A stretch of DNA of 64,000 bases from Methanothrix thermoacetophila PT (lineage in GTDB: Archaea > Halobacteriota > Methanosarcinia > Methanotrichales > Methanotrichaceae). The position numbers and the translations under genes are program-made. Shown here one piece after another: positions 12,895 to 22,566 of this stretch; position 1 is the stretch's first letter; every line of letters starts with the position of its first letter. The notes beneath the pieces are model-generated. The model ran no database searches and had not been told where the DNA came from. It saw only the letters and a program-made list of their open reading frames with translations. The DNA lies in NCBI RefSeq assembly GCF_000014945.1, contig NC_008553.1, forward strand, positions 1,240,001 to 1,304,000, in the 5' to 3' direction.

Positions 12895-13558
12895 GGCGGT
12901 ACCCGCCGGGGATCTCCCTGGAGCTGATGTATTCTGAGAGGCGTATCTCACTGGGCGCTATCGACCACATGTGGTTGCGGTTGAAGCAGAGCTGGGGCTC
13001 ATATCGATCCCCGCTTCCTTGCTCTGTGAACGGATCTGCAGGAGGCAGCCTCTGCGGAATCGAATTTAATGTGCTCTCCAGCAGGCACCAGGTACCGCTC
13101 TCGTTCTGGTAGACAACCCAGCAGTGACCGTATGCTGTGTTTCTCGTGAAGACCCTCCCAATCACAACCCTGACGCAGTGTTCGCTTATCCCACTGGCGA
13201 TCATAAGCGTGGCGAGCAGAAACGACGAATCCTCACAGTCACCCCTGCGCAGGGTGAGGGTCTCTGCAGGAAACAGCCAGAAGTCGGGCATGCCAAATGC
13301 CTTTTTATCTGAGACGTACTCGATATTCTCAGCCACATACTTCCAGACCTTCCATGCCCTTTCGTCAAAAGTCCCCGCTGCCCTCGATGCCGGAAGATTC
13401 ATCTCCTTCAGGGCGAGCTTGATGACCTCGCTGTCCGGATACGATATCCACTCCCTCACATCTGTGGGGATGAATACATTCTCGTTCCCCAGAACAGCCC
13501 TCTTGCTCCAGACTATTGTATCCCTGACGATCGTATCGCCAGCCCAGTTGTATCTCAG
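12875..13558 (-). CDS. Transglutaminase-like domain protein, probable CTG start
   Basis: The core shows a transglutaminase/protease triad: RRGDCEDSSFLLATL (cysteine), YGHCWVVY (histidine) and a following acidic stretch. Substrate is unknown. The first ordinary in-frame start is GTG at 13459, but convincing coding sequence continues upstream to about 13558 (residues such as RYNWAGDTIVRDTIVWSKR and LGNENVFIPTDVREW). No ATG, GTG or TTG occurs in that stretch. A CTG at 13558 has GGAGG eight bases upstream, and an archaeal TATA box at about 13592-13605 would start transcription just before that site. I therefore place the start at CTG; an undetected frameshift is the alternative. No signal peptide is seen. 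Confidence 0.65.
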   Translation of the reverse strand: MRYNWAGDTIVRDTIVWSKRAVLGNENVFIPTDVREWISYPDSEVIKLALKEMNLPASRAAGTFDERAWKVWKYVAENIEYVSDKKAFGMPDFWLFPAETLTLRRGDCEDSSFLLATLMIASGISEHCVRVVIGRVFTRNTAYGHCWVVYQNESGTWCLLESTLNSIPQRLPPADPFTEQGSGDRYEPQLCFNRNHMWSIAPSEIRLSEYISSREIPGGYRPRSPEI

Positions 13559-13591
13559 AGCTACCCCCTCCAGAGAAACTAGATCTTTGAT

Positions 13592-13605
13592 TATATTTAA
13601 ATTTA
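13592..13605 (-). promoter_or_regulatory. TATA box for the transglutaminase-like gene
   Basis: On the minus strand this reads ATTTAAATATAATC, an AT-rich box in a GC-rich background. It lies about 40 bases before the proposed CTG start, with GGAGG in between, the spacing expected for an archaeal promoter with a short leader. Confidence 0.45.
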
Positions 13606-13790
13606 TCTACTGTAATGATCTTTGCTGCACAGGGAAATTGCCAAGGGAATAACAGATTTATAGTAATCCTCGATAATACCCAGCGCTGTCCAGCGCCGTT
13701 ACACACCAATCTCGTCTCCAAAACTGCACATACAATGCGACAGTCGCATCTGCCAGTACCCGCTATTGTGGTGGCTGGCTGCTCTGTGTA

Positions 13791-14039
13791 ATGCAGTCCT
13801 GGATATCAGAAAAATATCGGAGCGTGGTTGAGATATCAGAGCAATCCCTTGAGAGCGCTTTGAATGAGCTGGAGGAGATCGTCAGGGAGCTTGAATCCGG
13901 CAGGCTCTCACTTGACGAGAGCCTGGAGCTCTTCGAGCGGGGCGTCCGGCTCGTGAGGATCTGCAGCTCTAAAATAGAGGGCGCAGAGCGCAGAATAGAA
14001 TCGCTTACAGGCGCAATACCCGAGGACCTGCTCGAATGA
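13791..14039 (+). CDS. xseB: Exodeoxyribonuclease VII small subunit
   Basis: The 82-residue protein matches XseB along its length: SLESALNELEEIVRELESGRL, then LSLDESLELFERGVRLVRIC and a C-terminal helix. XseB forms the small-subunit sheath of exonuclease VII, which degrades single-stranded DNA together with XseA. No xseA is adjacent; the large-subunit gene must be elsewhere if the enzyme is functional. The start is uncertain: ATG at 13791 is the longest, but GTG at 13824, just after a GGAG, also fits because family similarity begins near there. Confidence 0.85.
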   Translation: MQSWISEKYRSVVEISEQSLESALNELEEIVRELESGRLSLDESLELFERGVRLVRICSSKIEGAERRIESLTGAIPEDLLE

Positions 14040-14199
14040 ATTATCGGCGAAGAAATGCGTCCGGGCGGCGGTTGCGCTTACCACATGAGCATCACATGGT
14101 TAAGACCGGACGCATCGCACGGGACAATCTCACGACGGCGAAGGCTAGCGAAAATATGATGGACTGCGGAAAATCCCGACCATCCACCGTCATCATCGA

Positions 14200-14652
14200 T
14201 CACTTCTTCTGGCCAATGACCCCCATTGCCATCAGCGATGCCTTTGCCTGGATTCTCACGACCATATTCTCATCGTCCATCGCCTTCTGAAGCGGCTCTA
14301 TCGCCCTGGGGTCCTTCAGCTCACCGAGCACCCATGCAGCCCCGGCCCGTATCTCTTCATCAGGGTCGTTCAGCGCCTCCAGAACTCTGTCGAGGACCGC
14401 TGTGCCCCTCTCGGAGAGCCTGACCATCGCGTTGCTTCTCACAACATAATCCTCATCCTTCATCGCCTGGATGAGGGCCTCGACGACTTCCGGTCCCTCT
14501 CTGGCGGACAGAATGCTCACAGCGTTCGACCTGACGAGCATGTTCTTGTCTCTGGTCGCCTCTATGAGACGGTCTGTGGGCCACGATTCATCGGGCAGGA
14601 CCTCGGGGATCTCTGGCTCATCCACTTGGTTTTTATCGGGGTTCATCTCCAT
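14200..14652 (-). CDS. HEAT-repeat protein
   Basis: After an acidic, probably flexible N-terminus of about 25 residues, the 150-residue protein consists of three to four HEAT/PBS-lyase-type repeats of about 31 residues, visible as recurring NMLVRSNAVSIL, DYVVRSNAMVRL, DEEIRAGAAWVL and NMVVRIQAKASL units. Such solenoids are protein-interaction scaffolds; no catalytic residues are seen. It is 14 bp from the 3' end of iorB on the same strand and may be the distal gene of that transcript, but a functional connection is not evident. Confidence 0.85.
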   Translation of the reverse strand: MEMNPDKNQVDEPEIPEVLPDESWPTDRLIEATRDKNMLVRSNAVSILSAREGPEVVEALIQAMKDEDYVVRSNAMVRLSERGTAVLDRVLEALNDPDEEIRAGAAWVLGELKDPRAIEPLQKAMDDENMVVRIQAKASLMAMGVIGQKK

Positions 14653-14666
14653 GCTCAGACATCCAG

Positions 14667-15254
14667 TTATCCGGATACTTCAGCCTTTCCCAGCTCGAAC
14701 GCCTTCAGGTTGACATCTAGATACTTCGCTGGAACAGAGTCCCTGAGCGCATCCAGGATCAGAGCCTCCTCGATCGGCATGAATCTGGACATGGCTCCGA
14801 GCATCACGATGTTTGCTGTCTGCGAATTTCCCGCCCTTTCAGCGATCTCTGTCGCATTCATGGATATCACCCGTCCGACGCCTCTCAGCGGAGCGAGTAT
14901 CTCCTCGATATCCGGGTATCTGAAGTGGCCCGTAGTGACCGTCGTAGGAAGCACGGGCTTTGTATTCACAAGCGCAACGCCACCGCTTGAAAGATATCTC
15001 CCATACCTGAGAGCCTCAGCAGGCTCGAGAGCGACGAGAAGATCTGCGCCGCCCTCAGGGACCATCGGGCCGTAGATGCATCCGAGGCGTGTGTGGTTTA
15101 TGACGCTCCCGCCCCGCTGTGCCATGCCGTGTGTCTCCGCAGCCCTCACGGGGAGCCCTGCCTTCAATGCCGCCCTGCCTATGATCTCGGAGATGAGAAT
15201 CACGCCCTGTCCGCCGACCCCCACAATCACTATGTCGCACTTCGATGTTCTCAT
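14667..15254 (-). CDS. iorB: Indolepyruvate:ferredoxin oxidoreductase, beta subunit
   Basis: The 195-residue protein has the gamma-type domain of 2-oxoacid:ferredoxin oxidoreductases (IVIVGVGGQGVILISEIIG; AAETHGMAQRGGSVINHTRL). With IorA it oxidatively decarboxylates aryl pyruvates from aromatic amino acids to aryl acetyl-CoA, reducing ferredoxin. The ATG at 15254 overlaps the iorA stop in an ATGA arrangement, indicating translational coupling; the longer frame starting at 15305 would read through iorA. Confidence 0.93.
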   Translation of the reverse strand: MRTSKCDIVIVGVGGQGVILISEIIGRAALKAGLPVRAAETHGMAQRGGSVINHTRLGCIYGPMVPEGGADLLVALEPAEALRYGRYLSSGGVALVNTKPVLPTTVTTGHFRYPDIEEILAPLRGVGRVISMNATEIAERAGNSQTANIVMLGAMSRFMPIEEALILDALRDSVPAKYLDVNLKAFELGKAEVSG

Positions 15255-17035
15255 TTCACCACCTCTATCGCGCCCTTCGGGCAGATCTGCGCGCACACGC
15301 CGCACCCGGTGCAGAGCTGATTGATGGACGCCTTCTCATCGAACTCTATGGCTGGGCAGTCGAATTCGAGACACTGCCTGCAACCCACACACTCATCGGT
15401 GACCCTGTAGCGCCTGAACCTCTCACCCTTTCTTCTGAGCAGTATCCTGCACGGTGCTCTCGATATCACCACAGAGAGCCCTGCGAAATCCCTCGCACGC
15501 GCGAATGCGTTGATGCTCTCCTCCAGGCTGTACGGATCGATGCATTCGACATGCCCAGCGCCGAGTGCTTTCGCTATCCCCTCGAGCGAGATGCGCACAC
15601 TCTCCTCTCCTGTCGCTGTCTTCCCTGTGCCAGGATGTGGCTGATGGCCGGTCATCGCGGTCGTCGAGTTGTCGAGTATCGCTATGGTCATTCTTGATTT
15701 GTTGTACGCTGCGTTCAGCAATCCCGTCATGCCAGCATGCAGGAATGTCGAGTCACCTATGCAGCAGCATATCGGCCGCTCGTCGCCGCCGAACCTGATG
15801 CCCGAGCCGATTGTGATGCTGGCGCCCATGCACAGGCACGTGTCCACAGTGCCCATCGAGATCCCGATGGTGTAGCATCCGATGTCGTTGGTGTATATCG
15901 CGTCCTTTCCGAACGCCTTTCGCATGGCGTAGTACGCAGCTCTGTGCCCACATCCCGGGCAGAGCGATGGCGGCCTAGGCGGTACGATCTCGGTGCCGGG
16001 GAGATCCTTCGGCACGATAGCGCTCATGCCAAGCATCCTCGCGATCGCATTTCTCACTGTGAGGAGATCCAGCTCGCCAGCTCTGGGGACATCCCCGCTT
16101 TTCTTTCCGAGGATCTGAAGCTCAGGATTACAGCGTCTCGCCACAATCTCGACCTGCTCCTCAACTACAGGCTCCATCTCCTCGATTACCATAACTTTAG
16201 AGGTATGCTTCACGATCTCCTCGATCTGGCGCGACGGAACTGGATACGTGCCTATGCGGAGAAGGGATAGATCTGCACCAAGATTTGCCAGAGCCTCCTC
16301 TGCGTAGAGCCCTCCTATGCCGGAGGATATCACACCAACATCTCCTTTCAGCGCAAGCCTGTTCCAGGGAGCGGATTCGATCTCTCTCTCCATGTCTTTC
16401 TGCTTATCGATCAGCTCCCTGTGGAGCCTCCTCGCATTTACTGGCAGGGAGACGCGTCGGGCAGGATCCTTTCTGAATCCCCGACCCCTTCTCCTGCCCT
16501 CAGGAATCTCGCCCGTCTCAACATCAGACCTCGCGTGCGAGACCCGCGTTGTGGGGCGGAGGAGCACCGGCACGCCGAAACGCTCTGAGAGCTCGAAGGC
16601 GTAGATCGTCATGTCCTTCGCCTCCTGGGGATCTGCGGGATCGAGGCATGGAACAGATGCGAACTGCGCGTACCGCCTTGTGTCCTGCTCGTTCTGAGAG
16701 GAGTGGCAGTACGGATCATCAGCGGAGACTATGACGAGCCCCGCGTCGACCCCGAGATACGCCAGCGTCATGAAAGGGTCAGCCGCTACATTCAGGCCGA
16801 CGTGCTTCATCGTCGCGACGGATCTCGTTCCAGCCCAGGACCCGCCTATTGCGACCTCAAGAGCTGCCTTCTCATTGACAGACCATTCGACGTGAATGTC
16901 ATACCTGGATGCGATACCTGAAAGGGTATCTATGATCTCAGATGAGGGGGTCCCTGGATAGCCGGCTGCAAGTCCAGCACCTGCCTCCAGGATTCCTCTT
17001 GCGATTGCCACATTGCCCAGAAGATATTCTCGCAT
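15251..17035 (-). CDS. iorA: Indolepyruvate:ferredoxin oxidoreductase, alpha subunit
   Basis: The 594-residue subunit carries the pyrimidine-binding domain (GYPGTPSSEIIDTL), a thiamine diphosphate domain with LCPGCGHRAAYYAM and GDSTFLHAGMTGLLNAAYN, and a C-terminal pair of ferredoxin clusters (CVGCRQCLEFDCP and CTGCGVCAQICP). This is the standard IorA layout. It forms a two-gene operon with iorB. On the minus strand AGGAAGGG precedes the ATG by about six bases, and a TATA-like CTATAAATC lies near 17069-17078. Confidence 0.95.
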   Translation of the reverse strand: MREYLLGNVAIARGILEAGAGLAAGYPGTPSSEIIDTLSGIASRYDIHVEWSVNEKAALEVAIGGSWAGTRSVATMKHVGLNVAADPFMTLAYLGVDAGLVIVSADDPYCHSSQNEQDTRRYAQFASVPCLDPADPQEAKDMTIYAFELSERFGVPVLLRPTTRVSHARSDVETGEIPEGRRRGRGFRKDPARRVSLPVNARRLHRELIDKQKDMEREIESAPWNRLALKGDVGVISSGIGGLYAEEALANLGADLSLLRIGTYPVPSRQIEEIVKHTSKVMVIEEMEPVVEEQVEIVARRCNPELQILGKKSGDVPRAGELDLLTVRNAIARMLGMSAIVPKDLPGTEIVPPRPPSLCPGCGHRAAYYAMRKAFGKDAIYTNDIGCYTIGISMGTVDTCLCMGASITIGSGIRFGGDERPICCCIGDSTFLHAGMTGLLNAAYNKSRMTIAILDNSTTAMTGHQPHPGTGKTATGEESVRISLEGIAKALGAGHVECIDPYSLEESINAFARARDFAGLSVVISRAPCRILLRRKGERFRRYRVTDECVGCRQCLEFDCPAIEFDEKASINQLCTGCGVCAQICPKGAIEVVK

Positions 17036-17207
17036 GGAAAGCCCTTCCTGGTGGTAGCCTGTGCTTATGATTTATAGATCCAGTGGCTGGATCGGGATAT
17101 CTGCATATCGTCCTGATAGTCTCTGTGATCATTGAAGATCCATGTGCTGAGAGCTGGGCTCATGCAGCAGGGGGCAGTCTCTCAGCAAACGCCAGGACGA
17201 CTGACAG

Positions 17208-18491
17208 CTACTTGCTCAGGTTGATGCTGCTCTTTATTATCTTCAGAGCGCAGTAATCGCCGCACATCGTGCAGACCCTGCTATCAGCAGGCTCTCTCTC
17301 AGCCCTGATCTGCCTGGCCCTCTGCGGGTCCAGTGCCAGGTGAAACTGCATATCCCAGAGCAGATCTCTTCTTGCCCTCCCCATCTCCAGATCCCTGTCT
17401 CTTCTGCCGAGCTTGATCATATCCCCGATATAAGCAGCGATTCTTGCAGCGATTACACCCTCCCTGACATCCTCCGGAGTGGGGAGCGCAAGGTGCTCCG
17501 CAGGTGTGACGTAGCAGATGAAGTCTGCACCGTATGCGCTGGACAGGCTCGCCCCAATAGCAGCCACGATATGATCGTAGCCGGGAGCTATATCTGTCAC
17601 CAGAGGACCCAGCATGTAAAACGGCCGCTCATCGGTCATGCGCTTCATGATCCTTATGTTCGCCTCTATCTCATCAACAGGTATGTGCCCCGGCCCCTCG
17701 ACGATCGTCTGGACGCCTGCCGCCTGCGCTCTGTCCGCGAGCTCCGCATTGATTACAAGCTCCTGTATCTGAGCTCTATCCGTCGAGTCGTGAATCGCGC
17801 CCGCACGCATGCCGTTCCCGAGGCTAAGAGTCACCTCATGCTCCTTCAGTATCTCAAGAAGGTAGTCGAATTCGCTATACAGAGGGTTCTCCTTTTCGTT
17901 ATGAAGCATCCAGGCTATCATGAACGCGCCCCCACGGCTGCAGAGCCCTCCGAACCTGCCGCCCTGCGCCTTCAGGCGCTCCAGGCAGATTCTGTTTATT
18001 CCTGTATGTATCGCCATGAAGTTGGTGCCCATCCGCGCCTGCTCATCCACAGCCCGGAACAGCTCGTCCTCTGTCATATCAACGCCTGCGCCGTGCTTCC
18101 TTATCGCCTCGATGAATGCCTGATAGAGCGGAACGCTGCCGACGCTGAGGCTCGTCACCTCTATCACCCTCCTCCGGATCTCGCGCAGGTCACCGCCTGT
18201 TGAGAGCTCCATCAGCGTGTCAGCCCCTGCGCTCTCCGCAACACGCGCCTTCTCGACCTCCATATCCACATCCACGATGTCAGAGCTCGTGCCTATGGAT
18301 GCGTTCACCTTGGTGCGCAGGCCCTTTCCTATACCCACCGGCCTGGTCTCTCTGTATGGAGAGATGGGTATCACTATTCTTCCGCTTGCAATGCCTCTGC
18401 GTATGAACTCAGGACTCTTTCCCTCAGCCTGTGCCACTAGTCTCATCTCGTCATTCAGCCTTCCAGCTGCGGCATCCTCAAGCATTCCCAT
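17208..18491 (-). CDS. thiC: Phosphomethylpyrimidine synthase ThiC
   Basis: ThiC is a radical SAM enzyme that converts aminoimidazole ribotide into the pyrimidine of thiamine. The 427-residue length and motifs ([82 protein letters not shown]) identify the family. The C-terminal cluster motif reads CTMCGDYC, a CX2CX3C spacing, whereas bacterial ThiC usually shows CX2CX4C. Archaea often carry ThiC paralogs, and a BzaF-like role in benzimidazole synthesis cannot be fully excluded. No thiamine riboswitch motif is seen upstream; a TATA box at 18523-18530 predicts a very short leader. Confidence 0.9.
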   Translation of the reverse strand: MGMLEDAAAGRLNDEMRLVAQAEGKSPEFIRRGIASGRIVIPISPYRETRPVGIGKGLRTKVNASIGTSSDIVDVDMEVEKARVAESAGADTLMELSTGGDLREIRRRVIEVTSLSVGSVPLYQAFIEAIRKHGAGVDMTEDELFRAVDEQARMGTNFMAIHTGINRICLERLKAQGGRFGGLCSRGGAFMIAWMLHNEKENPLYSEFDYLLEILKEHEVTLSLGNGMRAGAIHDSTDRAQIQELVINAELADRAQAAGVQTIVEGPGHIPVDEIEANIRIMKRMTDERPFYMLGPLVTDIAPGYDHIVAAIGASLSSAYGADFICYVTPAEHLALPTPEDVREGVIAARIAAYIGDMIKLGRRDRDLEMGRARRDLLWDMQFHLALDPQRARQIRAEREPADSRVCTMCGDYCALKIIKSSINLSK

Positions 18492-18879
18492 GCAATCACC
18501 AGCATACGAGACAACGGATTTTTATTTAAACTTTTTTAACAAAAAAAGTTTACAACCAGACAGATAATTTTGTGCGGTTCACGTGTGGCAGTTTGCCAAG
18601 CGGAGAGCAGCAAAACCTCGCATGTGATGGGATTGATGTGCCAAAAGGAAGGAAAGCGTTTTGAGATGCGGTCGGTCACGCCCAGAGACGATTTGGCACA
18701 GAATGTTAAACTCTCCATGCAGCGCTCTCATTTTAAACGCACGCGCTTATAAATGAAGTCGTCTCAAAATCCCCAGGCGTATTGATTTGTGTGGATTGTA
18801 TTTCAGCGCATGGATCGATGGAGATCCGCATCGTTGCTTAAATAGTTTCGAGACGAATTCAATGTCTGAATCGGGCAGA
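18492..18879. other. Intergenic region: thiC promoter and unexplained sequence
   Basis: About 390 bases without a convincing gene. The thiC-proximal end has a minus-strand TATA box (TTTAAATA at 18523-18530). Further on, TGTGCCAAA near 18637 and TTTGGCACA near 18688 form a 9 bp inverted repeat about 40 bases apart. I see no TPP-riboswitch core and no coding sequence with recognisable features. Confidence 0.4.
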
Positions 18880-19083
18880 TCAGCTGCCGGACGAGAGCAT
18901 ATCAAGCTCTTTGGAGACCCTCTCGATCCTCTCCCGAAACTTCTCCCTGACCGCCTCTATCGCAAGATCTGCAAATCCTGTATCCTTGACAGCAGTTTCG
19001 AAGTCGCTTATGGCCTCCTCATAGGACTTTATGTAAACATACATCATGGCAAGGTACATGCTGCTCGTTTTGTTTATATCCAT
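18880..19083 (-). CDS. Small hypothetical protein
   Basis: This is a short, charged, helix-prone protein of 67 residues if started at 19083 (MDINKTSSMYLAMMYVYIKS), or 86 if started at 19140. The helix pattern AMMYVYIKSYEEAISDFETAV resembles one tetratricopeptide-like hairpin. The shorter start is preferred because a GGTGGTG precedes it closely and a minus-strand TATA-like CTATAAG near 19160 places transcription start at about 19135. No family is recognised and no partner gene is evident. Confidence 0.5.
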   Translation of the reverse strand: MDINKTSSMYLAMMYVYIKSYEEAISDFETAVKDTGFADLAIEAVREKFRERIERVSKELDMLSSGS

Positions 19084-19436
19084 AACACCACCGGTTCCTG
19101 TATGCATGAGGCTCTGCAATTCAGAGAGTCGACTCAACATGTCGCAAATCCATGTACTTATAGACGATTCATCTAAATGCTATTGTATAGATAGCATGTT
19201 GAAACGTGGCAGCTGCCGGGAGATCGACATATCATCTGCGAGGTTGTCTCAGAATTGCATCGAAAATCTGCCCAGAGCTCGATTGTGCGGATCGGTGGTG
19301 CACAAGAGCTCTCGCACTCAAGCTGATGTACAATAGCGTTGGAGATTTTGATATGGCCTCTGCTCTTACAGTTACATACTCATGTGGCTGAGCATCCAGA
19401 ATGAACAGCCGGAGGAGCCAAAGCAATCGACTTCAT

Positions 19437-19484
19437 CCCCCACAGCACCGGTGCGCAGATCAGGGGGCACCGGTGCTGTGGGGG
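19437..19484. terminator. Strong 18 bp hairpin
   Basis: CCCCCACAGCACCGGTGC and its exact reverse complement are separated by a 12-base loop, giving a GC-rich 18 bp stem. It lies downstream of the secreted-protein gene that ends at 19592, so it could act in termination or RNA stability for that minus-strand transcript. Archaeal terminators are usually T-tracts without hairpins, so the terminator label is only the nearest fit. Confidence 0.5.
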
Positions 19485-19489
19485 TACGC

Positions 19490-19521
19490 GTGACCTCCTC
19501 TCCTTTGGAGTTTGCGCCCTG
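19490..19521 (-). repeat. 32 bp dispersed repeat, copy 2 (inverted)
   Basis: The minus strand here is identical over 32 bases to 1689-1720. It abuts the 18 bp hairpin at 19437-19484. The region 19084-19591 otherwise holds no gene that I can support. Confidence 0.8.
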
Positions 19522-19591
19522 TTATTCCAGGTGAGAGATGATACTGGTCTCCGGCTGCGGCACGTTCCTCTCGATTGGATCACATGCTGGA

Positions 19592-20395
19592 TCATATTCT
19601 CAGCGTATACGACCTCCCTGCGACGAAGTATCTCGTCTGAATATAACGATATCCACCCTTGGATACCGCGATCTTGTGGTTCATATTGCCAAGAACCGTA
19701 AAGCTGATGGTCCCATCGATCGAGCCGTCATCGACATCTCTGTATCGATATGTGTCATCCACAACCACATCAAACCCTCTGAGCATGCCTGATGTCACGG
19801 TGATCAGGGCAAGCCCGCCGGAGCTCGGAGGAATGTACCCTCCACCGCCAACGTCAATGATCACAGCATTGCTCGGCAGGTTATCCTTTACAAAGAGGAG
19901 TATGTGTCGGCCAGGTGTATCTCCGTAGAAGCTCAGATAGCTGTATGTGTTGAACCAGTACCTCTTGGTATCCGTGCTTCCCCTTGGGTATATCTCGATG
20001 AGTTCTCCTGGCCCCGCATACGGCGTCGTTGCCACCAGCGAGACGCTGCCGCCCAGCGGGCATGTGGTGTACTGCCTCCAGACACCACCGTCTGCTACCC
20101 AGAGCGTGTTCGCCCCCGATATCATTGTTCTGTACGAGGTGAAGCTCATCTCTTCAGTGCCGAAGTAGACTGTCTGAGGCTGGTTATGCTCCAGGTCATA
20201 ACTCATGAGCGCCTCCGGGGCAGAGTCGCTGGCAGGCCCTTCCTCGCTTACATATGCATAAGAGATCTCCCCGGAGACCGCAGCCTCTCCCTCGATCGGC
20301 CCCTCAGTCCACTCCTCCTCAGTCCACTCCTCAGCCGCCCCGGCTGAGAGCAAAAGTACCAGAATGAGTGGAAAAAGCATCTTCCATGGCGACAT
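19592..20395 (-). CDS. Secreted protein of unknown function
   Basis: The 267-residue protein has a signal peptide (MLFPLILVLLLSAGAA) followed by an acidic tract (EEWTEEEWTEGP) and a beta-rich domain. The last 80 residues (VTSGMLRGFDVVVDDTYRYR ... ISFTVLGNMNHKIAVSKGGY) resemble a PEGA-type surface-layer beta-sandwich, and the middle has a WRQYTTCPLGGSVSL segment. Probably an extracellular or envelope protein; function unknown. An AT-rich TATTTTTT-like box lies directly upstream near 20410. Confidence 0.7.
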   Translation of the reverse strand: MSPWKMLFPLILVLLLSAGAAEEWTEEEWTEGPIEGEAAVSGEISYAYVSEEGPASDSAPEALMSYDLEHNQPQTVYFGTEEMSFTSYRTMISGANTLWVADGGVWRQYTTCPLGGSVSLVATTPYAGPGELIEIYPRGSTDTKRYWFNTYSYLSFYGDTPGRHILLFVKDNLPSNAVIIDVGGGGYIPPSSGGLALITVTSGMLRGFDVVVDDTYRYRDVDDGSIDGTISFTVLGNMNHKIAVSKGGYRYIQTRYFVAGRSYTLRI

Positions 20396-20706
20396 GGTAC
20401 ATAGTTATAATTTTATGTTATAAAAAATTTTGTGACCTGCCCGCCAGCTTGCATCTCTCGAGATCAGAACAGCCACCAACTCGGATTGAAAGAATGGTGT
20501 ATCTGACATCTGGGTCGTGTACCCGTGCATCGTGTTCTGCATCCGACCTAGTTATCCTGCCGGAGAACACCGATCTCTGAGAGCTTCTTCGGTTCAGGTC
20601 CACGGCCGGAATTGGGCATCTTCTTCGCAGACCACATGCTGTAGCATGGCCATCGAAAGGTTTACTTACTGGGGGGCCATCCTCCCATCCGTATCGGGTG
20701 ATACTA
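20396..20706. other. Divergent intergenic region upstream of thrS
   Basis: These 311 bases separate a minus-strand secreted-protein gene from thrS. The left end is AT-rich and carries the minus-strand promoter. TTTACTTACT at about 20660-20669 is a possible TATA element for thrS. No gene is supported. Confidence 0.35.
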
Positions 20707-22566
20707 TTGCAATTACTTCTGATACATTCAGACTTCATAGAGTTCGAGGCGAAGAAGCCAACAAAGTTCGCAGAGGAGGTGCCTGAGGAGGCGAGATCAG
20801 GCAGGCTTGACGAGGCACTCTGCGCATTCATTGCTGTGGAGAAGTTCGATGAGGATGATCCGGACGCTGTTGTGGCTCAGGCTGCCGGAGAGATCGAGGA
20901 GGTGGCAAAGAGGGTCAAAGCAGAGCGGATAATGCTCTATCCCTATGCACACCTGAGCTCCGCCCTTTCCTCACCAGAGACCGCTGTGCGCGTTCTCAGG
21001 GATCTTGAATCAACGCTGAAGAGCAGCTTCGAGGTCGCACGCGCACCCTTCGGATGGTACAAGTCCTTCACGATAAGATGCAAGGGCCATCCACTCTCAG
21101 AACTCTCAAGATCGATAAGAATCGGCGAGGGAGAGGTCGTATCCCAGGCTCTCAAATCCGAGGCCAAGGCTGTATCGCACTGGAGGATCATGAAGAAGGG
21201 CGGTGAGATGGTACCTCCGGAGGAGTTCGACTTCAGGGGGCACGAGCGGCTCGAGAAGTTCGTGAGATATGAGATAGAGAAGAGCCGTGCGGTCGACAGG
21301 ATCCCGCCACATGTAGAGCTCATGCGACGTCTGGAGCTAGTCGACTATGAGCCCGGCTCCGATCCGGGCAACATGAGGTACTACCCGAAGGGCAGGCTCG
21401 TGAAGTCACTCCTGGAGAGCTACGTCACCGACAGGGCGCTCGAGATGGGCGCGATGGAGGTCGAGACTCCGGTGATGTACGACATGGACCATCCGACGCT
21501 GAAGAAGTACCTGGACAGGTTCCCGGCGAGGCAGTACGCGATAGAGGCTGATAAGAAACACCTCTTTCTCAGATTTGCCGCGTGCTTCGGCCAGTTCCTG
21601 ATGGGGCATGATATGACATTTTCATACAGATCGCTCCCGCTCAGGATGTTCGAGCTCACCCGTTACAGCTTCAGAAGGGAGCAGCGCGGCGAGCTTGTCG
21701 GGCTCCGCAGGCTGAGGGCCTTCACAATGCCTGACATGCATACATTCTGTGGCGACATGAGCTCGGCCATGGAGGAGTTCCGGAAGCAGTACGAGGCCAG
21801 CATATCAGTGCTCAGGGACGCAGGTTTGGACCTGAAAGATTATGAGGTCGCAATAAGGTTCACGAAGGATTTCTACGAGAACAATAAAACGTTCATAGAG
21901 GGGCTTGTTGATATCGTGGATAAGCCTGTGCTCATAGAGATGTGGGATGAGCGCTTCTTCTACTTCGTGCTCAAGTTCGAGTTCAACTTCGTGGATGCGC
22001 TCGACAAGGCAAGCGCTCTATCTACGGTACAGATAGATGTCGAGAACGCGGAGAGGTACGATATCGGCTACGTGGACGCTGAGGGGAACAGGCAGAGGCC
22101 GATAATCCTTCACTGCTCGCCATCAGGCGCGATAGAGCGTCTGATGTACGCGCTTCTCGAGAAGCAGGCGATGATCGCTGCAAACGGCGGTCTCCCCATG
22201 CTTCCGACCTGGCTCTCGCCAACGCAGGTCAGGATCATACCGGTCGCGGAGCGCCACCATGCCAGGGCGATGGAGGTCGCGGAGCAGCTGAACTTCCGGG
22301 TGGATGTGGACGACAGGGATGAGACCGTGGGGAAGAAGATCAGAGATGCGGGAAGGGAGTGGGTGCCCTATGTCGCTGTCGTAGGGGACGAGGAGCTCTC
22401 CACAGGGCTTCTGACTGTGACTGTGAGGTCTGAATCAACATCCAACCAGAAAATCAAGATGAGCGTGGAGGAGCTCCGCGCCAGGCTCCAGAGCGAGACC
22501 GCGGGCAGGCCCTGGAGGAGGCTGCCCCTGCCGGTGAGGCTCTCCGAGAGGCCTAAGTTCGTCTGA
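20707..22566 (+). CDS. thrS: Threonyl-tRNA synthetase, archaeal type
   Basis: ThrRS charges tRNA-Thr. The 619-residue protein has the archaeal N-terminal editing domain, related to D-aminoacyl-tRNA deacylase ([20 protein letters not shown]), instead of the bacterial TGS and SAD domains. The class II core follows (motif 2 region [23 protein letters not shown]; metal-site histidines and cysteine in the core) and then an anticodon-binding domain. TTG at 20707 is preferred over GTG at 20698, since GGTGA lies six bases before it and archaeal homologs begin at this point. The 3' end overlaps the convergent S-layer gene by 14 bp. Confidence 0.94.
   Translation: MQLLLIHSDFIEFEAKKPTKFAEEVPEEARSGRLDEALCAFIAVEKFDEDDPDAVVAQAAGEIEEVAKRVKAERIMLYPYAHLSSALSSPETAVRVLRDLESTLKSSFEVARAPFGWYKSFTIRCKGHPLSELSRSIRIGEGEVVSQALKSEAKAVSHWRIMKKGGEMVPPEEFDFRGHERLEKFVRYEIEKSRAVDRIPPHVELMRRLELVDYEPGSDPGNMRYYPKGRLVKSLLESYVTDRALEMGAMEVETPVMYDMDHPTLKKYLDRFPARQYAIEADKKHLFLRFAACFGQFLMGHDMTFSYRSLPLRMFELTRYSFRREQRGELVGLRRLRAFTMPDMHTFCGDMSSAMEEFRKQYEASISVLRDAGLDLKDYEVAIRFTKDFYENNKTFIEGLVDIVDKPVLIEMWDERFFYFVLKFEFNFVDALDKASALSTVQIDVENAERYDIGYVDAEGNRQRPIILHCSPSGAIERLMYALLEKQAMIAANGGLPMLPTWLSPTQVRIIPVAERHHARAMEVAEQLNFRVDVDDRDETVGKKIRDAGREWVPYVAVVGDEELSTGLLTVTVRSESTSNQKIKMSVEELRARLQSETAGRPWRRLPLPVRLSERPKFV

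Noticed and set aside
18492-18600. TPP riboswitch ahead of thiC
   Set aside because: The CTGAGA-type thi-box core is missing and the TATA box leaves almost no leader to hold a riboswitch.
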